From positions 1 through 6,135 of the forward strand of contig JBFSVS010000036.1 of assembly GCA_041263285.1 (NCBI GenBank): a stretch of DNA of 6,135 nt, given 5' to 3'. The notes below the pieces were generated by a model. That model saw nothing but the letters and a program-made list of their open reading frames with translations. It did no database searches and was not told the origin of the DNA. Source of the stretch: Acidiparvus fluvialis (lineage in GTDB: Bacteria > Acidobacteriota > Holophagae > Holophagales > Holophagaceae). Position 1 is the stretch's first letter. Each line of letters opens with the position of its first letter. Shown in pieces: positions 1 through 5,590 of this stretch. The position numbers and the translations under genes were made by a program.

Positions 1-387
1 CACGATGTCTCAAGCCCTCGCCCGTATACCCGCCATCATCGACTCCAGGGAACGTTGGGGGCTTTTGAGGATTATCCACCCAGAATCTATATTGATGGTC
101 AGACGGGAGGGGAACGTTGGGCGACCCTTGAAACTTGGAAAAAGCAGTTTTCTCATCCGCTGTGGTCCGAGATCGGCGAGAGGGCAAAAAGCAAGGGAGG
201 GCATGGCGGAATGGACTTCATCATGGCTTATCGTTTAGTCCAAACGATGCTCGAAGGCCAAGTTCCAGATATTGATATTTACGATTCAGCAATCTGGAGT
301 GCTCCATTACCGCTATCAGAAATTTCAATCGCTCGTAATTCATCTCCCGTAAAGTTTCCGGATTTTACTCGCGGGAAGTACAAATAG
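1..387 (+). CDS. GH109-type glycosidase of the Gfo/Idh/MocA fold, C-terminal part (5' end outside window)
   Basis: This is the last 128 codons of a gene that enters from the left; the frame is open from base 1 and ends at TAG 385-387. The translation resembles the C-terminal domain of family 109 glycosidases (alpha-N-acetylgalactosaminidase and relatives). These are Gfo/Idh/MocA-fold proteins that hydrolyse glycosides by an NAD-dependent redox mechanism. Visible family signatures are an SPRPYTR stretch (about residues 5-11 of the fragment), YPPRIYIDG (25-33), GGHGGMDF (66-73) and the terminal FPDFTRGKY (119-127). The N-terminal nucleotide-binding domain and any Tat or Sec signal lie outside the window, so cofactor motif and location cannot be judged. 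A TTG at 55 is open in the same frame, but conserved sequence continues upstream of it, so it is not the start. The substrate is uncertain because the family is broad. fabH follows after 34 bases. Confidence 0.85.
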   Translation, partial: HDVSSPRPYTRHHRLQGTLGAFEDYPPRIYIDGQTGGERWATLETWKKQFSHPLWSEIGERAKSKGGHGGMDFIMAYRLVQTMLEGQVPDIDIYDSAIWSAPLPLSEISIARNSSPVKFPDFTRGKYK

Positions 388-410
388 GTTCTTTCGTGTA
401 AAGTGGTATT

Positions 411-415
411 AGGAG
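411..415 (+). promoter_or_regulatory. Ribosome binding site of fabH
   Basis: AGGAG lies six bases upstream of TTG 422. It decides the start of fabH at this non-ATG codon, since no ATG sits near the expected N-terminus. Confidence 0.75.
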
Positions 416-421
416 TTACAT

Positions 422-1423
422 TTGACACGTCATTTAGGTAAGTCCGTAGGAATCATTGGAACAGGGCAACACTACCCTGAACGTACGATCTCTAATCATG
501 ATTTATCTGAATACTTAGATACGGATGATGAATGGATTCGATCTCGAACAGGGATCTCAAATAGACGAGTAGCTGATCCCGGAACAGGCGCCTCCGAATT
601 GGGGGTGCCCGCCCTCCTTCAAGCCCTCCAGAATGCAAAAGTGGAACCCAATGAAATAGACGCGATTATCGTTGCCACGGTCACACCGGACACGTTATTC
701 CCGTCAACGGCTTGCCGCATTCAAGAAAAAATAGGTGCCACCAAGGCTTTTGGATTTGACTTATCCGCGGCGTGCTCAGGTTTCGTTTTTGCCCTAACAA
801 CGGGAGCCTCAATGATCGCGTCGGGATCGTATCAAAAGGTTGCGATTGTAGGCGTGGATATTATGAGTTCGATCATTAACCCCGAGGATCGAACCACTGC
901 GGTCCTTTTTGGGGACGGAGCAGGGGCCGTCATTCTGAGTGAAGTAGCCCCTACTTTTGGAATTTTAGATTTTGAACAGAGAATTGATGGCTCTGGAGCC
1001 GACTCGCTCTTTATGTCTGCGGGGGGTAGCAAGCGTCCGGCATCCCTTGAAACAGTCAAAAACAAAGAGCACTTCGCCGTTCAGCTAGGTCAGGATGTCT
1101 ATAAAAATGCCGTCGTGGCCATGAGTGAGTACGCCCGGCTAATGCTAGATCGAAACGGATTGACTTCTGATGATCTTAAACTTTTTATCCCTCATCAGGC
1201 CAACTCGAGGATCATTGAAGCGGCAGCGAAACGGTTGGGCATCACTGAGGATAAGGTAATGATTAATATCGATCAGTTTGCCAACACGACCGCAGCCACA
1301 ATTCCGACGGCCATACATCAGGCCTACCAATCGCAGCGCATCGCCAAGGGGGATCACGTCATCCTTACAGCGTTCGGAGCGGGTTATACGTATGGTTCAG
1401 TTCTTATGAAATGGGTTTATTAG
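422..1423 (+). CDS. fabH: 3-oxoacyl-ACP synthase III (beta-ketoacyl-ACP synthase III, FabH)
   Basis: Cytosolic condensing enzyme that joins acetyl-CoA (or another short acyl-CoA) to malonyl-ACP and so starts fatty-acid synthesis. The 333-residue product has the full family length. The catalytic triad is visible: Cys118 in DLSAACSGF, His258 in the PHQAN motif (257-261) and Asn288 in FANTT. Also present are the early DEWIRSRTGI segment (36-45), the glycine-rich FGDGAGAV loop (163-170) and the C-terminal AFGAGYTYGSVL (317-328). The start is TTG with a good AGGAG six bases upstream, and it places IIGTG at the usual distance from the N-terminus. rsmD begins six bases after the stop, so the two are probably cotranscribed. 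No acpP, fabD or fabG is adjacent, so it is not part of a fab cluster here. Primer preference (acetyl or branched) cannot be read from the sequence. A KAS III-like enzyme with another acyl substrate is a less likely alternative. Confidence 0.95.
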   Translation: MTRHLGKSVGIIGTGQHYPERTISNHDLSEYLDTDDEWIRSRTGISNRRVADPGTGASELGVPALLQALQNAKVEPNEIDAIIVATVTPDTLFPSTACRIQEKIGATKAFGFDLSAACSGFVFALTTGASMIASGSYQKVAIVGVDIMSSIINPEDRTTAVLFGDGAGAVILSEVAPTFGILDFEQRIDGSGADSLFMSAGGSKRPASLETVKNKEHFAVQLGQDVYKNAVVAMSEYARLMLDRNGLTSDDLKLFIPHQANSRIIEAAAKRLGITEDKVMINIDQFANTTAATIPTAIHQAYQSQRIAKGDHVILTAFGAGYTYGSVLMKWVY

Positions 1424-1429
1424 TTTTCG

Positions 1430-1963
1430 ATGCGCGTTGTAGCCGGACAACTTCGAGGTAAGTCCATCAAGGGGCCCTCGGAATCAAATTTGACCATTAG
1501 GCCCACTTCCGATCGCGCCAAGGAGGCTCTTTTTTCTTTCCTAAGTGTTTATCCGAAAGCATCCTTCCTCGATTTATGTTCGGGGACGGGAAACGTAGCC
1601 CTGGAAGCGTATTCGAGAGGTTATAAAAAGGTCGTCGCACTGGATCGGGACCCTGAGGCCATCAAATTGATCAAGTCGAATTGCGATTCTTATCCGATTG
1701 AGATCGTTTGTCATGACGTTATTAAAGCCAGTGATCTTCATTTAGGCCTTTTTGATATTATTTTTTGCGATCCACCTTATGATCGTACTGAAGAGTTCTG
1801 GCAAACGTTGCGCTTTGTTATCCCTAATTTGTTGGAGAAATCTGGGTTATTTATTCTCGAGACCGATCATATATTTCAGCCCGAGCCTACCCAGGGCTTA
1901 GAGATATTCAAAACTAAGAACTATAGTCGTAACCACTTCCATATCTTTACCCGAAGCGTTTAA
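1430..1963 (+). CDS. rsmD: 16S rRNA (guanine(966)-N(2))-methyltransferase RsmD
   Basis: SAM-dependent Rossmann-fold enzyme that methylates N2 of G966 in 16S rRNA during 30S assembly. The 177-residue length is normal for the family. Diagnostic features in order are the N-terminal MRVVAGQLRGK, the RPTSDRAKEALF signature (24-35), SAM-binding motif I FLDLCSGTG (46-54), the acidic LDRDPEA loop after beta strand 2 (71-77) and the catalytic DPPY tetrad (114-117). Motif I has CSGTG where FAGSG is common, a conservative change. ATG 1430 lies six bases past the fabH stop and has no clear Shine-Dalgarno sequence, which suggests translational coupling to fabH. coaD, a frequent partner of rsmD, is not downstream; the gene instead runs into scoA on the other strand, with interleaved stop codons. 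Confidence 0.94.
   Translation: MRVVAGQLRGKSIKGPSESNLTIRPTSDRAKEALFSFLSVYPKASFLDLCSGTGNVALEAYSRGYKKVVALDRDPEAIKLIKSNCDSYPIEIVCHDVIKASDLHLGLFDIIFCDPPYDRTEEFWQTLRFVIPNLLEKSGLFILETDHIFQPEPTQGLEIFKTKNYSRNHFHIFTRSV
1960..1963. other. Interleaved convergent stop codons of rsmD and scoA (TTAA)
   Basis: The palindrome TTAA supplies TAA for rsmD (1961-1963, plus strand) and TAA for scoA (1962-1960, minus strand). There is no intergenic DNA, so any transcription terminator for either gene must lie inside the opposing coding sequence. I saw no strong GC hairpin followed by a T tract on either side. Confidence 0.9.
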
Positions 1964-2658
1964 TCTTTGCGGGTGACTATCTTTTCTATTCTTTTCTCGT
2001 ATTTGAGTCCTAAAACGAGTCGATCCACGTAGATTCCTGGCGTATGAATGTCCTCAGGTGATAGGGATCCGACCTCTACTATTTCTTCAACCTCTGCGAT
2101 TGTGATGCGTCCGCATGTTGCGACGTTGGGATTGAAGTTTCTCGCAGTTTTTTCATAGACAAGATTGCCTAAGCGATCGCCTTTCGAAGCTTTGACCAGT
2201 GAAAAGTCTGTGACAATTCCCATTTCTAAAATACATTCGGTACCGTCAAAGACTTTGGTCAATTTTCCTTTAGCGATCTCCGTCCCAGCGCCCGTGGGAG
2301 TATAAAAGGCACGTATACCCGCACCTCCCGCGCGCATTCGTTCGGCGAGAGTACCTTGGGGAGTTAGCTCTACTTCAAGTTCACCCGATAGATACTGACG
2401 CTCAAACTCCGCATTTTCACCTACGTAGGAACTGATCATTTTTCTTATCTGTTTATTCGCTAATAGAAGCCCCAATCCAAAATCATCCACGCCTGCATTA
2501 TTACTAAAACAAGTCAGATCTTTTACACCTGTTTTTAAAAGAGCTGCAATGAGATTTTCAGGAATCCCGCATAAACCAAACCCGCCTACCGCTAGGGTAG
2601 CGCCTGAGGGGATGTCCTTCACAGCGTCTTCAGCGCTGGGGACTATTTTGTTAATCAA
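1960..2658 (-). CDS. scoA: 3-oxoacid CoA-transferase subunit A (ScoA/AtoD type)
   Basis: Alpha subunit of a family I CoA-transferase. These enzymes move CoA between succinyl-CoA and acetoacetate, or between acetyl-CoA and other short acids, in ketone-body or short-chain acid use. From the TTG start the product has 232 residues, a normal length. Seen near the N-terminus: SGATLAVGGFGLCGIPE (18-34), the COA_TRANSF_1 signature; then NNAGVDDFGLGLLL (53-66) and MRAGGAGIRAFYTPTGAGT (108-126). All match ScoA. I prefer TTG 2656-2658 because GAGGTGA (2664-2670) sits five bases upstream and MINKIV matches known N-termini. The GTG at 2665-2667 (235 residues) overlaps that ribosome site. Subunit B, which carries the catalytic glutamate and normally follows directly, is absent: the next gene on this side is rsmD on the opposite strand. 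Substrate is uncertain. Confidence 0.93.
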   Translation of the reverse strand: MINKIVPSAEDAVKDIPSGATLAVGGFGLCGIPENLIAALLKTGVKDLTCFSNNAGVDDFGLGLLLANKQIRKMISSYVGENAEFERQYLSGELEVELTPQGTLAERMRAGGAGIRAFYTPTGAGTEIAKGKLTKVFDGTECILEMGIVTDFSLVKASKGDRLGNLVYEKTARNFNPNVATCGRITIAEVEEIVEVGSLSPEDIHTPGIYVDRLVLGLKYEKRIEKIVTRKD

Positions 2659-2663
2659 ATCAA

Positions 2664-2670
2664 TCACCTC
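2664..2670 (-). promoter_or_regulatory. Ribosome binding site of scoA
   Basis: On the minus strand this reads GAGGTGA, a seven-base match to the anti-Shine-Dalgarno complement. It ends five bases before TTG 2658. The competing GTG start at 2667 lies inside it, which favours the TTG. Confidence 0.7.
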
Positions 2671-2678
2671 TAAAGTTA

Positions 2679-2708
2679 ATAGTAAATGAAACCATTTACG
2701 TATGTAAA
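2679..2708 (-). promoter_or_regulatory. Candidate sigma-70-like promoter for scoA
   Basis: On the minus strand, TTTACA (2708-2703, five of six matches to the -35 consensus) is followed after 18 bases by TACTAT (2684-2679, four of six to the -10 consensus). Transcription would start around 2672, giving a very short leader before the ribosome site at 2670, which is a weak point. The boxes overlap both inverted repeats in this spacer. This is a visual match only. Confidence 0.4.
2682..2699. repeat. Inverted repeat GTAAATG-N4-CATTTAC, possible operator
   Basis: Perfect 7-base arms (2682-2688 and 2693-2699) surround AAAC. The right arm is shared with a second overlapping repeat, TTTAC-GTAT-GTAAA at 2695-2708. 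Both lie in the divergent scoA/gmhB spacer on top of the candidate scoA promoter, a typical position for a repressor site. No regulator gene is present in the window. A chance repeat in AT-rich DNA remains possible. Confidence 0.45.
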
Positions 2709-2717
2709 ACTATCGTT

Positions 2718-3305
2718 ATGTCTAACCCGGATTCTTCTTTAAAAGATATTGCTTTCTTCTTGGATCGAGACGGGACGATCAACAAAGACGTAGGCTACCT
2801 TCATCAGATCGAACACTTCGAACTTATTCCCGGTTCTGCTCGCGCCATCAAACTTCTTAATGACCAAAGGTTTCGAGTCATTTTAGTCACGAACCAAAGT
2901 GGCATCGGAGTCGGCCTCTATACGTTCGATGATTTAAAGAAGGTTAATGATGAGATGACACGACAATTAGCCCTTCAAGGTGCCCATATTGATGCCTTTT
3001 ATGCCTCCCCCTTTCATCCTGAGGGCCGCGGCGAATTTCAACACCCAAACCATCCCGATCGAAAGCCTAATCCCGGCATGCTCCTCAGAGCCATCGAAGA
3101 GTGGCATATCGATCCTCGCGCCTCCTGGATGATTGGGGATCGATCGGTTGATGTTCAAGCAGGTCGTCGGGCAGGAACGAAGACGTGTCAAGTTCGATCG
3201 GGCATTGGGGGCCCTACTATGGATCCCGATGCTGACCTGGTCGCTGATGATCTCCTCGAGGCGGTTCAACTGATTTTGAATTCATCTTTAGAGTCCACCC
3301 TATGA
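2718..3305 (+). CDS. gmhB: HAD-IIIA phosphatase, GmhB-like (heptose 1,7-bisphosphate phosphatase family)
   Basis: Cytosolic HAD-superfamily phosphatase. The closest named family is D-glycero-D-manno-heptose 1,7-bisphosphate 7-phosphatase, which removes the C7 phosphate on the way to ADP-heptose for the LPS core. The length of 195 residues fits. HAD motif I is DRDGTIN (16-22, nucleophile Asp16 and acid/base Asp18), motif II VTNQSG (57-62), motif III Lys116 in RKPNPGM and motif IV GDRSVD (140-145, Asp141 and Asp145). The loop before motif III keeps the length of E. coli GmhB but lacks its C-x-H and C-x-C zinc ligands; the aligned positions read Ser98, Phe, His112 and Asp114. It may therefore be a zinc-free subtype or act on another sugar or histidinol phosphate. 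ATG 2718 is the only reasonable start and has no Shine-Dalgarno sequence. It overlaps sfsA by four bases (ATGA) and heads the rightward gene run. Confidence 0.85.
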   Translation: MSNPDSSLKDIAFFLDRDGTINKDVGYLHQIEHFELIPGSARAIKLLNDQRFRVILVTNQSGIGVGLYTFDDLKKVNDEMTRQLALQGAHIDAFYASPFHPEGRGEFQHPNHPDRKPNPGMLLRAIEEWHIDPRASWMIGDRSVDVQAGRRAGTKTCQVRSGIGGPTMDPDADLVADDLLEAVQLILNSSLESTL

Positions 3306-4039
3306 TCATTACCAATGATCTTTTAATCGGTAAAATCCTCAAACGCTATAAGCGCTTTCTGGTTGATATTGAGCTACCCAATGGTAAGACCGTGATCGCA
3401 CATAGTACCAATACGGGTTCGATGACCTCTTGTTGGGAGCCCGGTGATCCAGCCTTAATAAAATTCATCGATGACCCCAAGCGCAAACTAAAGTACACCC
3501 TACTGGCTTGTAAACGCGGACCTACTTGGGTTGGGGTGGATACCTCAAGTCCTCATAAACTTGTCCTCGAACTCCTGAAATCAGGAAAATGCTATGGGCT
3601 CAACGGCATTAAAGAATTACGTTCAGAAGTTAAATATGGTTCAGAATCGAGCAGAATTGATATTTGGGGAAAGCATCAAAAGAAAGAGATCTTTATCGAA
3701 ATAAAAAATACAACTCTCAAGCGTGGTCCTTGGGTTTCATTTCCTGATGCAGTAACTGAACGGGGCACCAAACATCTAAGAGAGCTCCAAAAGATGATCA
3801 AAAAGGGTCATCGCGCAGCGCTTGTTTTTCTCATTCAGAGAAATGACGTGACCTACTTCGATGTTGCGCGAGATATTGATCCCACGTATGCCAAGGAATT
3901 GGGCAAAGCAATCAAGAATGGGCTTGAAATATATCCTATCTGTGTAGAACTGAAGGTTTCAAAAACCAAAGGGCGACTTATACTTAAATGGAATCCCAAA
4001 AAGATCCTTCCCTTCAAAATGATGACTCCAAAGGATTAA
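3302..4039 (+). CDS. sfsA: SfsA family DNA/RNA nuclease-fold protein (sugar fermentation stimulation protein homologue)
   Basis: SfsA was named in E. coli for a stimulating effect on maltose use. The family combines an N-terminal OB-like nucleic-acid-binding part with a PD-(D/E)xK nuclease-like part, and its cellular role is not settled. The 245-residue product carries the hallmarks: KRYKRFLVDIEL (14-25), AHSTNTGSM (33-41), DDPKRKLKYT (57-66), SEVKYGSESSRID (108-120) and FPDAVTERGTKHLREL (147-162). Asp120, Glu133 and Lys135 (in FIEIKN) fit the D...ExK nuclease core. The C-terminus reads GLEIYPICVEL (207-217) and runs slightly lysine-rich to the end. Its ATG lies inside the last codons of the gmhB-like gene (ATGA overlap), so translation is probably coupled. 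gcvT starts seven bases after its stop. Family assignment is secure; function is not. Confidence 0.95.
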   Translation: MIITNDLLIGKILKRYKRFLVDIELPNGKTVIAHSTNTGSMTSCWEPGDPALIKFIDDPKRKLKYTLLACKRGPTWVGVDTSSPHKLVLELLKSGKCYGLNGIKELRSEVKYGSESSRIDIWGKHQKKEIFIEIKNTTLKRGPWVSFPDAVTERGTKHLRELQKMIKKGHRAALVFLIQRNDVTYFDVARDIDPTYAKELGKAIKNGLEIYPICVELKVSKTKGRLILKWNPKKILPFKMMTPKD

Positions 4040-4046
4040 TGCACCA

Positions 4047-5147
4047 ATGAATGAACTAAAACGAACGCCCCTCTATGAGATTCATCGCTCTCTGAATGCT
4101 AAGTTAGTTGATTTTGGCGGCTGGGAGATGCCCATTCAATATCCCTCTGGGATCATCGCAGAGCATCTAGCTGTTCGAACCGGTGTTGGCCTTTTTGATG
4201 TATCTCATATGGGTGAGTTCAATGTGAAGGGCAAGGGGGCTTATGAATTTATCGATGGCATCGTTCCTAGTAATTTAGCTAAGATCGCCAATAATCAAGC
4301 GATGTACTCTGCACTCTTGAATGAAAAAGGGACGTTTATTGATGATCTTCTTATCTATCGCTACTCCCAAGATCACTTTCTGTTAGTGGTCAATGCCTCT
4401 AATATTGAAAAGGATTTCCTATGGCTGACCTCACAATTGAAATCCAATGACGTAGAGTTGACTAATATCTCTAGTGAAACAGGGTTGCTTGCCATTCAGG
4501 GACCGAAAACCGTCGAGATCCTATCGCCGGTAATCAAGCATGATCTTAAACAAATCCCGTATTATCACTTTTTACCTACCCAACTTGCGGGGGTGGATAT
4601 CCTTCTATCGAGAACCGGCTACACCGGTGAAGATGGCTTTGAAATTTATTGCCCCTCCTCATCCTGCGAAGATTTGTGGACTTATTTATCGAATTTATCT
4701 CCAATCGTAAAGCCTGCAGGTCTTGGGGCACGCAATACCCTACGGCTTGAAGCTCGAATGTCTCTTTATGGACACGAAATCGATGATAGTACAAACCCTT
4801 TTGAGGCAGGGCTCAAGTGGATCATTGATATGGATAAACCCCAGTTTATGGGTAAACAAGCGCTGGTAGAAATTGCCTCAAAACCACTTTCTTCTAAACT
4901 CGTGGGGTTCAAAACTCTTGAAAAAAGAGATATCCCCAGGGACGGCATGATTATTTATTCCTCCGATGGCCCCGTGGGTCGCGTCACTAGCGCGGGGCCT
5001 AGTCCAACGACCAAAGAGAATATTGGCTTAGCCTACGTCCCTCTTCCTCTATCTTCCATAGGCTCTCGGCTTGAAATTGATATTCGCGGTCGTCGAGCCC
5101 CGATAGAATTAGTTAAAGTGCCTTTTTATCAAAGAAAACGCTCTTAG
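4047..5147 (+). CDS. gcvT: Glycine cleavage system T protein (aminomethyltransferase)
   Basis: T protein of the glycine cleavage complex. It takes the aminomethyl group from lipoylated GcvH and gives it to tetrahydrofolate, yielding 5,10-methylene-THF, ammonia and reduced lipoyl-GcvH. The product has 366 residues, the usual size. Seen in order: LVDFGGWEMPIQYPSGI (20-36), GLFDVSHMGEF (48-58), GTFIDDLLIYR (95-105) with the Asp99-Asp100 pair holding the conserved folate-site aspartate, LLAIQGP (147-153), SRTGYTGEDGFEIY (188-201), GLGARNTLRLEA (225-236), NPFEAGL (250-256) and the C-terminal barrel with GRVTSAGPSPT (311-321) and GLAYVP (327-332). ATG 4047 follows the sfsA stop by seven bases; AAAGGA (4030-4035) inside the sfsA end may serve as a somewhat distant ribosome site. 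gcvH follows after 24 bases. Sequence motifs favour GcvT over the related YgfZ or sarcosine oxidase families. Confidence 0.97.
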   Translation: MNELKRTPLYEIHRSLNAKLVDFGGWEMPIQYPSGIIAEHLAVRTGVGLFDVSHMGEFNVKGKGAYEFIDGIVPSNLAKIANNQAMYSALLNEKGTFIDDLLIYRYSQDHFLLVVNASNIEKDFLWLTSQLKSNDVELTNISSETGLLAIQGPKTVEILSPVIKHDLKQIPYYHFLPTQLAGVDILLSRTGYTGEDGFEIYCPSSSCEDLWTYLSNLSPIVKPAGLGARNTLRLEARMSLYGHEIDDSTNPFEAGLKWIIDMDKPQFMGKQALVEIASKPLSSKLVGFKTLEKRDIPRDGMIIYSSDGPVGRVTSAGPSPTTKENIGLAYVPLPLSSIGSRLEIDIRGRRAPIELVKVPFYQRKRS

Positions 5148-5158
5148 TCCCCATCGCC

Positions 5159-5164
5159 AAGGAG
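5159..5164 (+). promoter_or_regulatory. Ribosome binding site of gcvH
   Basis: AAGGAG ends one base before ATG 5166, too close to serve it, but seven bases before ATG 5172, which is ideal. This places the gcvH start at 5172. Confidence 0.75.
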
Positions 5165-5171
5165 AATGACC

Positions 5172-5555
5172 ATGTCTTATCCCCCTAATCTTAAATACAC
5201 CAAAGATCATGAGTGGATTCAAATTAATGATGCTCAATCCTTAATTGGCATCACCCAGTATGCTCAAGAAGCGCTCGGCGATGTTGTCTTTGTGGATTTA
5301 CCTGAAGTGGGAAGTACTTTCAAATCAGGGGGCGTTTTCGGTACTGTGGAATCGGTCAAAACCGTATCGGACCTCTTCTCGCCCATAGATCTTGAAGTAA
5401 CTGAAGTGAATGCAGAGTTAAAAGATCATCCGGAGTGGGTCAATGAGGACCCATATGGAAAAGCCTGGATGATAAAAGTTAAACCTCTATCATCCGGAAC
5501 TGATTTAATGTCTGCGGCGGAATACGAGAAACTTATTGCTTCAGAGAGTCACTAA
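5172..5555 (+). CDS. gcvH: Glycine cleavage system H protein (lipoyl carrier)
   Basis: Small cytosolic lipoyl protein that shuttles the aminomethyl intermediate from the P protein to GcvT and passes electrons to the L protein. From ATG 5172 it has 127 residues, the normal size. The N-terminus NLKYTKDHEWI (6-16) is the family signature. The lipoylation site is Lys63 in GTVESVKTVSDLFSPI (57-72), and NEDPYGKAWMIKV (91-103) is the usual C-terminal strand region. An in-frame ATG at 5166 would add two residues, but the ribosome site at 5159-5164 is spaced for 5172 and the MSYPPNLKY start matches other GcvH proteins. gcvT lies directly upstream. The gene downstream encodes an envelope enzyme, so gcvP, lpd and lipA or lipB are not adjacent on that side; complex function requires them elsewhere. 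Confidence 0.97.
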   Translation: MSYPPNLKYTKDHEWIQINDAQSLIGITQYAQEALGDVVFVDLPEVGSTFKSGGVFGTVESVKTVSDLFSPIDLEVTEVNAELKDHPEWVNEDPYGKAWMIKVKPLSSGTDLMSAAEYEKLIASESH

Positions 5556-5577
5556 ATAAAAAAATGAGACTTCTAAT

Positions 5578-5584
5578 GGGTAGG
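5578..5584 (+). promoter_or_regulatory. Probable ribosome binding site of the lytic transglycosylase gene
   Basis: GGGTAGG ends six bases before ATG 5591. It is an imperfect Shine-Dalgarno match, but the in-frame ATGs at 5564 and 5576 have none at all, so it supports the 5591 start. Confidence 0.45.
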
Positions 5585-5590
5585 TTCTGC

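Noticed and set aside
5..238. Plus-strand ATG-started open frame at the left end
   Set aside because: It overlaps the GH109-type frame, which carries clear family motifs from the first codons. The alternative frame shows none.
388..421. Possible promoter in the short gap before fabH
   Set aside because: The 34 bases hold a good ribosome site but no convincing -35/-10 pair. fabH may be read through from the upstream gene or from a promoter inside it.
2283..2299. Inverted repeat TCCCA-N7-TGGGA
   Set aside because: It is only five bases per arm, inside the conserved PTGAGTE region of scoA, with no terminator or operator context.
4614..4628. Inverted repeat ACCGG-N5-CCGGT
   Set aside because: It lies inside gcvT and encodes the conserved RTGYTG motif, so the symmetry follows from the protein sequence. 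No T tract follows.
5556..5590. Possible terminator after gcvH at the A-rich stretch
   Set aside because: There is a run of A on the plus strand but no stem-loop before it, and the T tract would be on the wrong strand for gcvH.
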